DNA of 64,000 nucleotides from contig OY763044.2 of NCBI GenBank assembly GCA_963666825.2, positions 5,704,001 through 5,768,000 on the forward strand, given 5' to 3'. This DNA is from Saccharicrinis sp963666825 (GTDB lineage Bacteria; Bacteroidota; Bacteroidia; Bacteroidales; Marinilabiliaceae). Shown here piece by piece: positions 8,853 through 17,753 of this stretch; positions within the stretch are counted from its first letter, which is position 1; the number at the start of each line of letters is the position of its first letter. The position numbers and the translations under genes were made by a program. The notes below the pieces were generated by a model. It did no database searches and was not told where the DNA came from. It was given only the letters and a program-made list of their open reading frames with translations.

Positions 8853-8969
8853 ATTTAGTCAGAAGCTAAAAGGATGAAGAGTTCCACTCTTTCTTCGAAC
8901 TTAAAGCTTCCTTCATTTGAAAATATTAACACAAAGTTTCAGTCATGAAAATTACTTTCAACTAAAGTT

Positions 8970-9473
8970 ATGGCAGGAAAACCAATAGCAACACTTACAA
9001 GTATGCATGTATGTCCAATGGTTTCAGGATATGTTCCGCATGTAGGAGGTCCTGTATCGGGACCATGTGCTCCTAATGTTTTGATTAATGGAAAACCCGC
9101 TGCATTGATGGGCGACATGTGTGTATGTGTGGGGCCTCCAGATACCATAGTTCAAGGTGAGCCAACTGTACTTATTAATGGAACTCCGGTTGCAACGCAA
9201 GGATCCATGACTGCACATGGTGGTATGATCGCTGCTGGTGAACCTATGGTAATGGTTAGTACTGCTACACCTAATAAAAAAGCCTATATGCCCTTAAAAG
9301 AAATTCCACTGCCTACTTTTAAAAAAATAAATGTAATGGCTAATAAGATTAGAGATGCTATTACCGGTAGCAATAATGCTGACCAACTTAAACAAGCCCA
9401 GACATCGCAAGAGAGAGTAAAAGAAGAGGCAAAAAGACATGGTTATTTGCCAAAGTATGATATTACTATTTAG
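8970..9473 (+). CDS. PAAR-domain spike-tip protein
   Basis: A 167-residue protein beginning MAGKPIATLTSMHVCPMVSG, with repeated GxPxxxxGxxxxC segments over residues 1-95 and conserved His/Cys residues (H13, C15, the CVC at about 50-52, H near 83) that could bind the Zn typical of PAAR tips. The ~65-residue C-terminal tail is basic and helical and may dock the effector, whose gene begins 9 bp downstream. PAAR proteins sharpen the VgrG needle and carry effectors, so vgrG-PAAR-effector-immunity forms one module. The length is greater than a minimal PAAR (about 95 residues) because of the tail. Confidence 0.9.
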   Translation: MAGKPIATLTSMHVCPMVSGYVPHVGGPVSGPCAPNVLINGKPAALMGDMCVCVGPPDTIVQGEPTVLINGTPVATQGSMTAHGGMIAAGEPMVMVSTATPNKKAYMPLKEIPLPTFKKINVMANKIRDAITGSNNADQLKQAQTSQERVKEEAKRHGYLPKYDITI

Positions 9474-9482
9474 ATTTAAATT

Positions 9483-12482
9483 ATGAAATTTGAGTACCCT
9501 ATCTCAGTAAGTAATCCAGAACAAAAATTAGGACAAAATAATACAGTTGGTTTTTTTCCAATTGGCAGGCTTTTTAATTGGCATGGAGGTATACATGTAA
9601 ATGAGAGAGGAACAGGAGCAATAAATGCTATCGGTGATGGAGTTGTTATTGCATACAGGTTAGCAGAAAAACCAATTGAAATAAATGGTCTAAAGGTGTC
9701 TAATAGCTTTGTTCTTATAAGGCATAAATACACAAGTCCAGAGGGGAGGTATTTTTCTTTTTTTTCGCTTTATAATCACTTAATGACCTACGATGAACTT
9801 AAAGATCAGAATAAAATACCAGTTTTATTTGAGGAAAAATCTTATCAAATAGGAGGTAAAATTATAGAGGGATTAAATATTAGAAGTTCGTCTAATAAGG
9901 AAGATAAGTATGTTGTTCCTTTGCAAATGACAGTGAAAGTTGATGTCAATCTTACTGAAGCTGAAAAAAAAGAATCACACTGGGCAAAAGAACAACCCGC
10001 ATATAAAAAGGTGATCTATACCGATCCTTATACCGGAGAAGTATTTAGAGATCGATTTATGTACATAGGATCAAAATATAATACAAAGGTTGATGAAACT
10101 ACTTATAAGGTAACAACAATAGATGGTAAAAGAGATAAGTCCGATAAAAAAGGAGAAAATATCAGAGACATTAGTAATGGCTCAGTAAAGTTTGTTGTTT
10201 TTGAAGGAACTAAAATAGAAATAGATGGCTATGTGGATGATACTAAGAAGTATTACAAGATAAAAACAATTGGTGGTAAAGCTTATTCCGAACTAAAAGT
10301 TTGGTCCAAAAGTGTGGTGGAGGGAGATAAGATATTGGCGGAGCCACAAAAGTTTAATGATGTAGTAACAGGTGAAGAATGTGATATAGCTGTTAAAGCA
10401 GGAGAAATTATTGGTTTTGCCGGATTAAATGGTTTTGCCGGACAGGAAGAGTATCGTTCGTGTCATGTCGAAGTATTTACAGATGAAGACCCAAGTGAGT
10501 TTTTAAAAGGAATTTCAGGAGATGCTAATGATGTTGAAAAAACTAAGAAATTTATTAAAATTGCCAAAGGTGCAAATTTAAGCTTTAAATATCCAAGCTC
10601 ATTTAAAAAGGACGATAAAGTAAAAGTGCTTGAATATGTTGATGATGAACAGGATCAATTCTGTAAAATTTCTCTTGTCAAACAAGTAAGAGAAGTGGAT
10701 TATGATTCTTTAGATTATATTACTGGTACCGAAAAGAAAAAGAATAATAAGGTAATTGCAGCAAAATATAAACCAGAAAAACTTAAGGCTTTAAATACCA
10801 TATTTAATCATACCTTATCAAAGGATAGTGTTTTGAATTGGGTAGCTACACTTGATGATATAGATGGAAAAAAACGCCGTAAAGTGTCATATACTCCTAA
10901 TGGGGAATATATTTATTGGGTAAAAAAAACTGATCTTGGTACATCAATTAAACCTACTGGACAATATACATTGCCACAGGATATAAATACTCTTTTCTAT
11001 AAAAAGCCTAAGAATAATAAAACAGATTCAAGTCTTGAACATGATTTTATTAGTAATAAATCGGAGCAGGAAAAAAATATTGTAAAAATTGCAGATAGTA
11101 AATGGTACAAAATAAAGTGTATTACTCCTGTTAAAAATCAAAACGGCTTTGTTCAGTATCAACAAATTGAAGGATTAATAAAGTCTGATGATAGTAAAAT
11201 TTCAAAAGTATCAGCCTTTGACTGGGAAGCTTTTGGTTTTAAGGTTTATAAAGATCAACCAGATACTTTTGTATACCATAACAGTATACAGCCTTTAGAG
11301 AAAATTACTCCACCTGCTTTTTTAAAATCAGCATGGAGTCATATTGACGCAAATGGAGATGGCAAATTAAGCAGTAGAGAACTCAAAGATGCCCTACAAA
11401 ATCAATTTGCACAACAAAAGCTTTCAAAAATGATATGTTACCATCAGAGCGAGTGGGCAATCGATTTTGGTTCATTAAAATCAGAAGTTGAAGTTTTGTT
11501 GGATGAAGGTATTGAATTAGAAGAAGATGATACAGAAAAACAAAAACTGCAAGAAGAAAAAGAAATAATACTTAACACAGTAGAGCAAAAAATAAAAGCA
11601 TTTAATTTTTGGAGCAATGTAAAAATTGCTATACCTGAAAGCATAAGCAGTATGCCCGATGATTGGATTTATGATCCAATACTAAATGTATCGCGCAAGC
11701 GTTATGTTTGGGAGATGACGTATGAAAAACAAGAAACAAAAGAGTATAAACCATTTCCTAAATCCAATAAAGTTTATCATTTTCATCCCATTGCTTTTGT
11801 GGAGCAGATGCGGAGGATGACAATAAGGAAAAGACGTGATAATAATTTAGGTACATTATCTTCTACATATGAAACTGGAGGAAGAGGAACAATTACAGTT
11901 TCAACAGGAGAAGGTGATCCTGGAGGTATATCATATGGAGCATATCAATTAACAAGTAAACCCAACGGGGGAAATGTTAAGCTATTTATTAATAGTAATG
12001 ATTTTAAATGGAAAAATAGTTTTGAAAATTTAACTCCTGGTACTTCTTCGTTTACAAGTAAATGGAAAGAATTAGTTAATTTACATAAGGAAGAATTTTC
12101 AAATATTGAGCATGAATATATTAGACGTGAATACTTTGATGTACAGATAAACATTATTATTGAGAAACTTAAAATTGATTTGAGATATCATTCTCATTCA
12201 TTAAATGACGTTGTTTGGTCTACTTCGGTTCAACATGGAAGTAAAACTAATGTTATAATAAACGCAATTAAAAATATGGATATACTTCATAGTGAAACCA
12301 AAAATTATGACCAAAAGCTTATAAAGTTAATTTATGCAGAGAGAGGAAAAACGGAGGCAAATGGGAGATTGACAAGATTTCCAAGAGTCAAAAAAGCTTC
12401 TGTTATACAAGGATTAAAAGATCGTTTTGAAAATGAAGAAAATAAAGCTTTAAAAAGATTGAACAATGAGACAGATTATTAG
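9483..12482 (+). CDS. Large T6SS peptidoglycan-targeting effector (M23-like plus lysozyme-like domains)
   Basis: A 999-residue protein without a signal peptide, encoded right after PAAR. Residues ~20-335 resemble a LytM/M23 fold with long insertions: WHGGIH (33-38), AINAIGDGVV (47-55), LYNHL (96-100), VKAGEIIGFAGLNG and SCHVE (326-330). The usual zinc ligands are altered: HxGxD reads HGGIH, and HLH reads HVE. The middle has SH3-like segments and an EF-hand-like loop at 622-633. Residues ~785-960 carry a lysozyme-like domain (TYETGG at 795-800, then GGISYGAYQLTS), as found on some phage lysins and VgrG extensions. The likely role is cell-wall attack in rival periplasms. The final 17 bp overlap the immunity candidate. 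Confidence 0.75.
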   Translation: MKFEYPISVSNPEQKLGQNNTVGFFPIGRLFNWHGGIHVNERGTGAINAIGDGVVIAYRLAEKPIEINGLKVSNSFVLIRHKYTSPEGRYFSFFSLYNHLMTYDELKDQNKIPVLFEEKSYQIGGKIIEGLNIRSSSNKEDKYVVPLQMTVKVDVNLTEAEKKESHWAKEQPAYKKVIYTDPYTGEVFRDRFMYIGSKYNTKVDETTYKVTTIDGKRDKSDKKGENIRDISNGSVKFVVFEGTKIEIDGYVDDTKKYYKIKTIGGKAYSELKVWSKSVVEGDKILAEPQKFNDVVTGEECDIAVKAGEIIGFAGLNGFAGQEEYRSCHVEVFTDEDPSEFLKGISGDANDVEKTKKFIKIAKGANLSFKYPSSFKKDDKVKVLEYVDDEQDQFCKISLVKQVREVDYDSLDYITGTEKKKNNKVIAAKYKPEKLKALNTIFNHTLSKDSVLNWVATLDDIDGKKRRKVSYTPNGEYIYWVKKTDLGTSIKPTGQYTLPQDINTLFYKKPKNNKTDSSLEHDFISNKSEQEKNIVKIADSKWYKIKCITPVKNQNGFVQYQQIEGLIKSDDSKISKVSAFDWEAFGFKVYKDQPDTFVYHNSIQPLEKITPPAFLKSAWSHIDANGDGKLSSRELKDALQNQFAQQKLSKMICYHQSEWAIDFGSLKSEVEVLLDEGIELEEDDTEKQKLQEEKEIILNTVEQKIKAFNFWSNVKIAIPESISSMPDDWIYDPILNVSRKRYVWEMTYEKQETKEYKPFPKSNKVYHFHPIAFVEQMRRMTIRKRRDNNLGTLSSTYETGGRGTITVSTGEGDPGGISYGAYQLTSKPNGGNVKLFINSNDFKWKNSFENLTPGTSSFTSKWKELVNLHKEEFSNIEHEYIRREYFDVQINIIIEKLKIDLRYHSHSLNDVVWSTSVQHGSKTNVIINAIKNMDILHSETKNYDQKLIKLIYAERGKTEANGRLTRFPRVKKASVIQGLKDRFENEENKALKRLNNETDY

Positions 12483-13140
12483 TTTGATTATTATTTTTAA
12501 TGTACTTAGTACATATGTTTATGGAAATATTAAGTATTTCAATAATGATAATGCAGATATAATTATTGATATACAGAAAGATAAAATTACTTTTTTTGCC
12601 TTTGGAGGTTCATCTGATGGCAGGTCCGAAGATTTTGCAGTAAATTCAGTTGTTAAACAAAAGGAAAATGGACAATATATTGGAAATATTCAAGATTTAT
12701 ATTTAAACGAAATTTTTAATTATATTGTAGATAGACCAAATCGTAAAATTAATTTTGAGATAAAAGATAGTATATTAAAAGTGACAGAATTTGATGTTTT
12801 TGGAATTGCACCGTTATCATCAATTTTTTTGGGAACCTATAAATTGGGAAAAATTATTCCTGATTATTTAACAGATATATTTCAAGAATGCGAGATGAAT
12901 CAAAATAATATTCTGTATCCAATAAGGTCTCAAATTTGTAATATTAAAGAAAATCTTAAGGTTATTCGTCCTTCAAGACAATACCTTTATAACAGCAACA
13001 ATAAAGATTCTCAAACAAAAATGTATATAATAAAGGGTGATAAAGTTGAGATATTAAAAGAAGAGGATGCTTGGTACTATATACTTTATAAAGGGAAAAG
13101 GGAAATAAAGAAATGGATACCAAAAACTGCTGTCGAATGA
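12466..13140 (+). CDS. Periplasmic immunity protein candidate with C-terminal SH3-like domain
   Basis: A 224-residue protein with a clear signal peptide (about residues 1-20, cleaving after VYG). The middle is beta-rich and unrecognised. The last ~65 residues look like a bacterial SH3 domain (LKVIRPSRQYLYN, then KGDKVEILKEEDAWYYILY and KKWIPKTAVE). Its start lies inside the effector gene, overlapping by 17 bp in another frame, so the two are translationally coupled. Periplasmic location next to a wall-degrading effector is the classic immunity arrangement. The function is inferred from order and export signal, not from homology. Confidence 0.6.
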   Translation: MRQIISLIIIFNVLSTYVYGNIKYFNNDNADIIIDIQKDKITFFAFGGSSDGRSEDFAVNSVVKQKENGQYIGNIQDLYLNEIFNYIVDRPNRKINFEIKDSILKVTEFDVFGIAPLSSIFLGTYKLGKIIPDYLTDIFQECEMNQNNILYPIRSQICNIKENLKVIRPSRQYLYNSNNKDSQTKMYIIKGDKVEILKEEDAWYYILYKGKREIKKWIPKTAVE

Positions 13141-13336
13141 AATTCTAAAATAATTTTTAACCGGGATATGTCAGTTAGTAGATGAGGTGCATCCTCTACA
13201 ACCCTTTTAAGACAAGGAATTCGAAAATTCGTATAAGGGTTTTAAATTGATTTGAGGCTTATATGGCAGTTCAGTTAGTGGTTTTTTGAAGTGAAAAAAT
13301 GCAAAAGGTTTAATATATAAATTGCTTTTTGTTGGT

Positions 13337-13576
13337 TTAGCCTTTACACAACTCACAATTACTATTTTTGTTGCTGAAAATCCTGATTATAGCTGCATTT
13401 TTAATTTCTTGAGCATAAATTGGGTATGGTTGTTTATTTTCAAGTGCTTCAAAAGGAGTTAAACCATTTAGTTCACCATGAAGTCGGTTATTGTTTTCAG
13501 TTATTGATATTTCAGTGAGTTTAGTAAAATAAGTAAGTGAGTAATTTTCAGGTGTAAACCAATATTCGTATTTCAT
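13337..13576 (-). pseudogene. Transposase remnant (integrase-core C-terminus)
   Basis: A 79-residue frame with the segment ENNNRLHGELNGLTPFEAL, the typical end of IS3/IS481-type integrase-core (rve_3) transposases. No N-terminal part, DDE motif or intact terminal repeats are present, so this is a relic. It ends in an atypical Cys pair (NCELC). Just upstream (13585-13607) is a small palindrome, CGGATT...AATCCG, often seen as an intergenic repeat in Bacteroidota. The relic separates the T6SS effector module from the lipoprotein genes. Confidence 0.6.
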
Positions 13577-13779
13577 CCCCCAGCTGGCGGATTTAGCGAA
13601 GCGTAATCCGTGTAATAAGCATCATACAAATTCAATGGAATTTACGATTAAGAAAAGTAATAACTCAAGGAGTTATTTGTTAGGATTTTAAATTCGTTTT
13701 TTTTATAAGCAACCAATAGCAGGCTCTAATATTCACTAGTGTAAATATGGCAGTGTTACTTAATTGGGATTGGAAGGAC

Positions 13780-13970
13780 AGTATATTAAACCAGAATACG
13801 ATTCCTACAATAATACAAAAGAGCCACAGCCTATTGATTTGTGAATCTGGGATTTGATTTACAGCATGGTTATTTCACGGAAAACATTTCCGCACGTAAA
13901 GGAGCAACGGCATATAAAATTGTAAATAAAATACAGCAGATCAATATCTCATTAATTATAAAAATAATAA
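13780..13970 (+). pseudogene. Possible degraded coding relic
   Basis: Two short frames suggest a decayed gene. One ends YDSYNNTKEPQPIDL then stop near 13843; another, shifted by one, reads GFDLQHGYFTENISARKGAT across about 13855-13920. I do not recognise the parent family. Stops and the frame shift leave no usable ORF. It lies between the transposase relic and the following lipoprotein gene, consistent with a past rearrangement. Confidence 0.25.
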
Positions 13971-13971
13971 C

Positions 13972-15252
13972 ATGATAACAAAACTAAGCTTGATTAAATT
14001 TTTATCGATCTTTTTGTGGTTTTCAATTTTGGCTTGTTCTCCTGAATCTAATGAAGATGATTCAAAAAGGATTAAGGAATTGGAAGAACAATGTACAGAG
14101 TATGAGGAACAAATTGAATCATTTAAAAATAAGAGTCAGAAGTCTACAGATAGTCTTAAATTAGCAAACGAGAAACTCCAATTTCAAAAAGATTCTATTA
14201 CATCAATATACAATCAACTTGTAAATATAAACCTATTTCAATCTTCGGATGACTATATTTATAAAAATTATACAAAAGATTTGCCTATAGAAACAAAAGC
14301 AAAAGATGAATATTGTGATAGAGGATTATATTATGCATCAGAAAAAGAAGGTGAGATGTTATATCACGTTACCACAGGTTTACGTAACGATTCAATTTAT
14401 TTTTTATTTATGGGTATTGTTATGCCGCAAGAATTAAGTCAACCTGTATATGCAAAAATTTATGAGTTAAATGAGGATAAGGAAATATTTGTTATAGATT
14501 CATTTAAATTTGTCATGCCTACTTTTATATCACGATCAGAAATAAGTTATTATTTGGAAGATTTTTCACATAGGAACAATGATAATCTATTAATTAAGGG
14601 AGGGACATTGTACTATTACAAAGAAACCGAAGAAAGACTATGGGAAGATTCTTATCTGGATACATGGCAAAAGAGGGTGTGTTATTCATATTCTATTGGA
14701 TCAAAAAACGAGCCTTTAAAACTAAAGGGATTTTATTTTTCAAATAATGTACAAGAGGGAACTGGTACATATCAATACTTAATTAGTCCTGATAAGTCTT
14801 TACTTGTTAGTAACTTTTGTTCCAGTTTGGATTTTTATCACATTGCTAATTGGAATAATGCATTGGTTTCTATTTTTGGTAAAGGTTACGTAAATACATA
14901 TCGGAATGAATCGATTTATGAGCCTTTAGATTTTGATTTCGATTCAACTTTTAATGCTTATAATAAAAGCATTCTTGACAGTGCTAATTCAGACTTGCAT
15001 GATGATGAATCCCCAATAATTGGTGGATTTTGCTGGCATCCCCAAAAAAATATTGTATACTTTGACAATAGTGGTGTTTGTTATGCTTGTATTTGGAAGG
15101 TAGATTTAGATAATAGTAGTATTGAAAAGATAGTACCTGAACATGAAGCTATCCAGCCTCACTTTTTTGCAACAGCCACAAATGAGTATGTGGCTTATGT
15201 TGAGGAGAATAAAATCATGCTAAGTAAAGTCCCTGAAGACATAGAGGAATAG
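13972..15252 (+). CDS. Lipoprotein of unknown function with coiled coil
   Basis: A 426-residue protein with a signal peptide and lipobox ending at C22 (SILACS). Residues ~28-85 are strongly charged and helical, a predicted coiled coil. The remainder is beta-rich with several aromatic strands, ending in segments reminiscent of a beta-propeller (IGGFCWHPQKNIVYFDNSG, CIWKVDLDNSSIEKI). No family is recognised. Its position after the T6SS effector module makes an orphan immunity role conceivable, but nothing in the sequence shows this. Base composition is like its neighbours. Confidence 0.75.
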   Translation: MITKLSLIKFLSIFLWFSILACSPESNEDDSKRIKELEEQCTEYEEQIESFKNKSQKSTDSLKLANEKLQFQKDSITSIYNQLVNINLFQSSDDYIYKNYTKDLPIETKAKDEYCDRGLYYASEKEGEMLYHVTTGLRNDSIYFLFMGIVMPQELSQPVYAKIYELNEDKEIFVIDSFKFVMPTFISRSEISYYLEDFSHRNNDNLLIKGGTLYYYKETEERLWEDSYLDTWQKRVCYSYSIGSKNEPLKLKGFYFSNNVQEGTGTYQYLISPDKSLLVSNFCSSLDFYHIANWNNALVSIFGKGYVNTYRNESIYEPLDFDFDSTFNAYNKSILDSANSDLHDDESPIIGGFCWHPQKNIVYFDNSGVCYACIWKVDLDNSSIEKIVPEHEAIQPHFFATATNEYVAYVEENKIMLSKVPEDIEE

Positions 15253-15419
15253 AGTAAGCATGAATTATATAAGATAATGGAGGATAAAAAGAATACTAAT
15301 TAGGATAAAGCTCAAATAGAGCCGAATGCTATTGAGTTGGAGATTATTAATTGCTAACTTAATGACATTGCACTTGCGGTAGCGAGGAGGATTTTTAGAA
15401 ATATTTAGATAAAATAAAT

Positions 15420-15896
15420 ATGAATGTAATTAAAATACTTATAATTATTTGTCTTTGTTATTCATGTGGAAATATTCAGAAGGACAATAGAGATGAAAAT
15501 AGAAAGATATCGAATACTAAAAATACCTTGTTTAATATTAATGGCGATTGGGAAATTGAACAAATACCAGAAATATTATATATTAATAATGATACTGCAT
15601 ATGTCACAGTAATTGATGGACAGATTCATATTAAAGCAAAAGTAGAATATGAAAAAGACATGGTATTTCTAAAACTAATCAAACCTTCTTTTCTTGGGAT
15701 GGGAGGAGCTAGGTTAAATTGGAAATCATTTTCACATACAAAGAATGTTGCTGTAATTACACCTATATCTGAGGATACAATCAAATTTGAATGGCTTGGT
15801 TTTTTTGATAAAAAAATAAACCAGAGGGTATTCACGATTTGTGGATACACAAGCGATAATGAAAATTGGGCATTATTAAGTAGAGTTAAAGAATAA
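15420..15896 (+). CDS. Small lipoprotein of unknown function
   Basis: A 158-residue protein with a signal peptide and lipobox (CLCYSCG, cysteine at about residue 16). The mature part is beta-rich with a lipocalin-like feel (NGDWEIEQIPEILYINNDTA, then repeated short strands to TICGYTSDNENWALLSRV), but no family is recognised. It lies 167 bp after the larger lipoprotein on the same strand; the gap has no gene. Both could belong to the T6SS accessory set or be unrelated. Confidence 0.7.
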   Translation: MNVIKILIIICLCYSCGNIQKDNRDENRKISNTKNTLFNINGDWEIEQIPEILYINNDTAYVTVIDGQIHIKAKVEYEKDMVFLKLIKPSFLGMGGARLNWKSFSHTKNVAVITPISEDTIKFEWLGFFDKKINQRVFTICGYTSDNENWALLSRVKE

Positions 15897-16218
15897 TGAT
15901 ATATATTGTATGTAAAAATTAATTGTTATTAATAAGTTTTACATATCCACATATTCAGTTTTCTTCGTTCTCTATGGTTAATTAATAATTAGGCATAAAA
16001 TAATTTCCTCTCAAATACAGCATGCTCTTATTTAACCAAATTGTTATTCGCCAGAAATATCGTATTTGAAATATTTCTCCACCATTAGTAATCTGTATTT
16101 TAGCTAGAATACTATTCCCTGCTCTATTCACTAATCTCTATGCTAATTAAGTGAAGTAGTCATAAAAACCGAGTGCCTAACACTCTTTGTCCTGTGCATT
16201 AGGCGCTCTGTTCTCTTT
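15897..16218. other. Intergenic gap between convergent genes
   Basis: No open frame of note. It contains the terminator for the minus-strand dioxygenase operon at 16164-16208. The remainder is AT-rich with no repeat family that I recognise. Confidence 0.6.
16164..16208 (-). terminator. Intrinsic terminator of the araC-yceI-dioxygenase operon
   Basis: On the minus strand, a 10-bp stem (plus-strand arms 16171-16180 GAGTGCCTAA and 16199-16208 TTAGGCGCTC, one G-U pair) with an 18-nt loop is followed by GGTTTTTATG. Stem plus T5 run directly past the dioxygenase stop codon is a typical Rho-independent signal. Confidence 0.65.
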
Positions 16219-17103
16219 TTACCCAATAATTATCGAAGTCATACTAAGACTGCCGGCAATCATTTTATCATTAAAAAATGAAATTTCATCTTTATCGTTT
16301 TTCAACGCAATGGCATATATCATTGGCAAATAATGTTCGGGTGTTGGAATCGACATTTGAAAGCCGCTACCTAATGAGCGGTAGTTGGTTAATTGCTTAT
16401 AATTACCATTGCTAACAAGTTGTTTCACCTTTTCGTTGGTTTCTGTTGCCCAATCAAATCCATACCCAACTTCATTCATTTTATCCCAGGCCACCATTCG
16501 TAAATTATGCACTATGTTTCCGCTGCCAATAATAAGTACACCTTTTTCTCTAAGCCACGCCAATTCTTTAGCTAAGTCGTAATGATATTGCGGACTTTGA
16601 TAATAATCCAGGCTCATTTCCAGAACCGGAATATTCGCCTTTGGATATAAGTGTTTAATAACCGACCATGCTCCATGATCCAATCCCCAGTTATCGTCTA
16701 ACCCGATTTGTACCGATTTAATGTTGTTTTTAATTTCGTTAGCCAAATCCGGATTTCCGGGTGCCGGGTATTGTACGTCAAATAGAGCTTTAGGGAATCC
16801 ACCAAAATCATGAATTGTTTTTGGATGTTGCATGGCGGTAACATAAGTGCCTTTGGTTTCCCAGTGAGCCGAAATGCATAAAATAGCCTGAGGAGTTGGA
16901 ATTTTTTCTTTAATAGCCCTAAAGCCCTGAACAAATTCATTTTCTTCTATGGCATTCATCGGACTGCCATGCCCCAGAAACAACACAGGCATTTTTTCTG
17001 TGTTGCTTAGGGAATTAGCTAGTTTATTTAATGCATTTACTTTCATCTGACTTGAAATTAATGGCATGAGGGCTAATGTTTTTAAAAAGTCCTTACGCTT
17101 CAT
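16219..17103 (-). CDS. ygiD: LigB/DODA-type extradiol dioxygenase (YgiD family)
   Basis: A 294-residue member of the class III extradiol ring-cleavage family. Visible motifs are PVLFLGHGSPMNAIEENEF (His of the metal site, about residue 46), ICISAHWETKG (second His), DHGAWSVIKHLYP (third His region) and LIIGSGNIVHNLRM. Family members such as E. coli YgiD cleave catechol rings including DOPA. The first ~25 residues (MKRKDFLKTLALMPLISS) form a signal-like hydrophobic segment, which is unusual because most YgiD proteins are cytosolic; periplasmic targeting is possible. It is last in an operon, 19 bp after yceI, with a terminator beyond. Confidence 0.88.
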   Translation of the reverse strand: MKRKDFLKTLALMPLISSQMKVNALNKLANSLSNTEKMPVLFLGHGSPMNAIEENEFVQGFRAIKEKIPTPQAILCISAHWETKGTYVTAMQHPKTIHDFGGFPKALFDVQYPAPGNPDLANEIKNNIKSVQIGLDDNWGLDHGAWSVIKHLYPKANIPVLEMSLDYYQSPQYHYDLAKELAWLREKGVLIIGSGNIVHNLRMVAWDKMNEVGYGFDWATETNEKVKQLVSNGNYKQLTNYRSLGSGFQMSIPTPEHYLPMIYAIALKNDKDEISFFNDKMIAGSLSMTSIIIG

Positions 17104-17122
17104 ATTAAACCGATTTACAAAA

Positions 17123-17656
17123 TTAAACTTCTTTTACAAACTGAACTTCTCCTTCAATTCGTACTTCATCACTTACCAATACACCTCCTGTTTCCAGTGC
17201 TGCATTCCAGTTAAGGCCCCATTCTTTTCTGTTGATTTTTGCTTTAAATGAAAAACCAGCTTTTTCGTTACCCCAAGGGTCTTTATTTGTACCTCCAAAC
17301 TCAACATCAAGGGTAATTTCTTTGCTAACGTCTTTAATGGTTAAAATACCTGTTAGTTTAAATTCATCCTCTTCAGTTTTCTTTACACCTGTACTTTCAA
17401 ATGTCATTTCCTTGTAGTTTTCAACATCAAAGAAATCAGCACTCTTAAGGTGGTTATCACGATCTGTTGTGTTGGTGAAAATTGATTCAGTTGATACAAC
17501 AGCTTTTACTTTAGGATCTAACAAACTTTCCCCTTCAATTGTTGCTGAAAATTCTTTAAACTCACCTTTTACGTTAGTGATCATAAGGTGTTTAACTTTA
17601 AATAATAGTTCGCTATGTGTAGGGTCTAATACCCATTTTGTAACTTTAGTTTCCAT
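17123..17656 (-). CDS. yceI: YceI family protein
   Basis: A 177-residue protein with typical YceI landmarks: WVLDPTHSELLFKVKHLMIT at the N-terminus, VKGEFKEFSATIEG, then TTDRDNHLKSADFFDVENY and the terminal NRKEWGLNWNAALETGGVLVSDEV. YceI forms a lipocalin-like barrel that binds isoprenoid or other amphipathic ligands. No signal peptide is visible, so a cytosolic member is likely. It lies between araC (97 bp upstream) and the dioxygenase (19 bp downstream), and probably shares their regulation. Confidence 0.92.
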   Translation of the reverse strand: METKVTKWVLDPTHSELLFKVKHLMITNVKGEFKEFSATIEGESLLDPKVKAVVSTESIFTNTTDRDNHLKSADFFDVENYKEMTFESTGVKKTEEDEFKLTGILTIKDVSKEITLDVEFGGTNKDPWGNEKAGFSFKAKINRKEWGLNWNAALETGGVLVSDEVRIEGEVQFVKEV

Positions 17657-17753
17657 TTTGTTATTGTTTTAATTATTAATTAATGATTACAATACAAAAG
17701 TGGGCAGAATAGTAAAGCAGGTGGTATCAGTATTCGGAAAGAGAGTTGTACTT

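Noticed and set aside
8939..9218. Minus-strand ORFs over the PAAR gene
   Set aside because: Shadows of the PAAR repeats on the other strand.
16698..16940. 80-residue minus-strand ORF
   Set aside because: Out-of-frame shadow of the LigB-type dioxygenase, with no family features.
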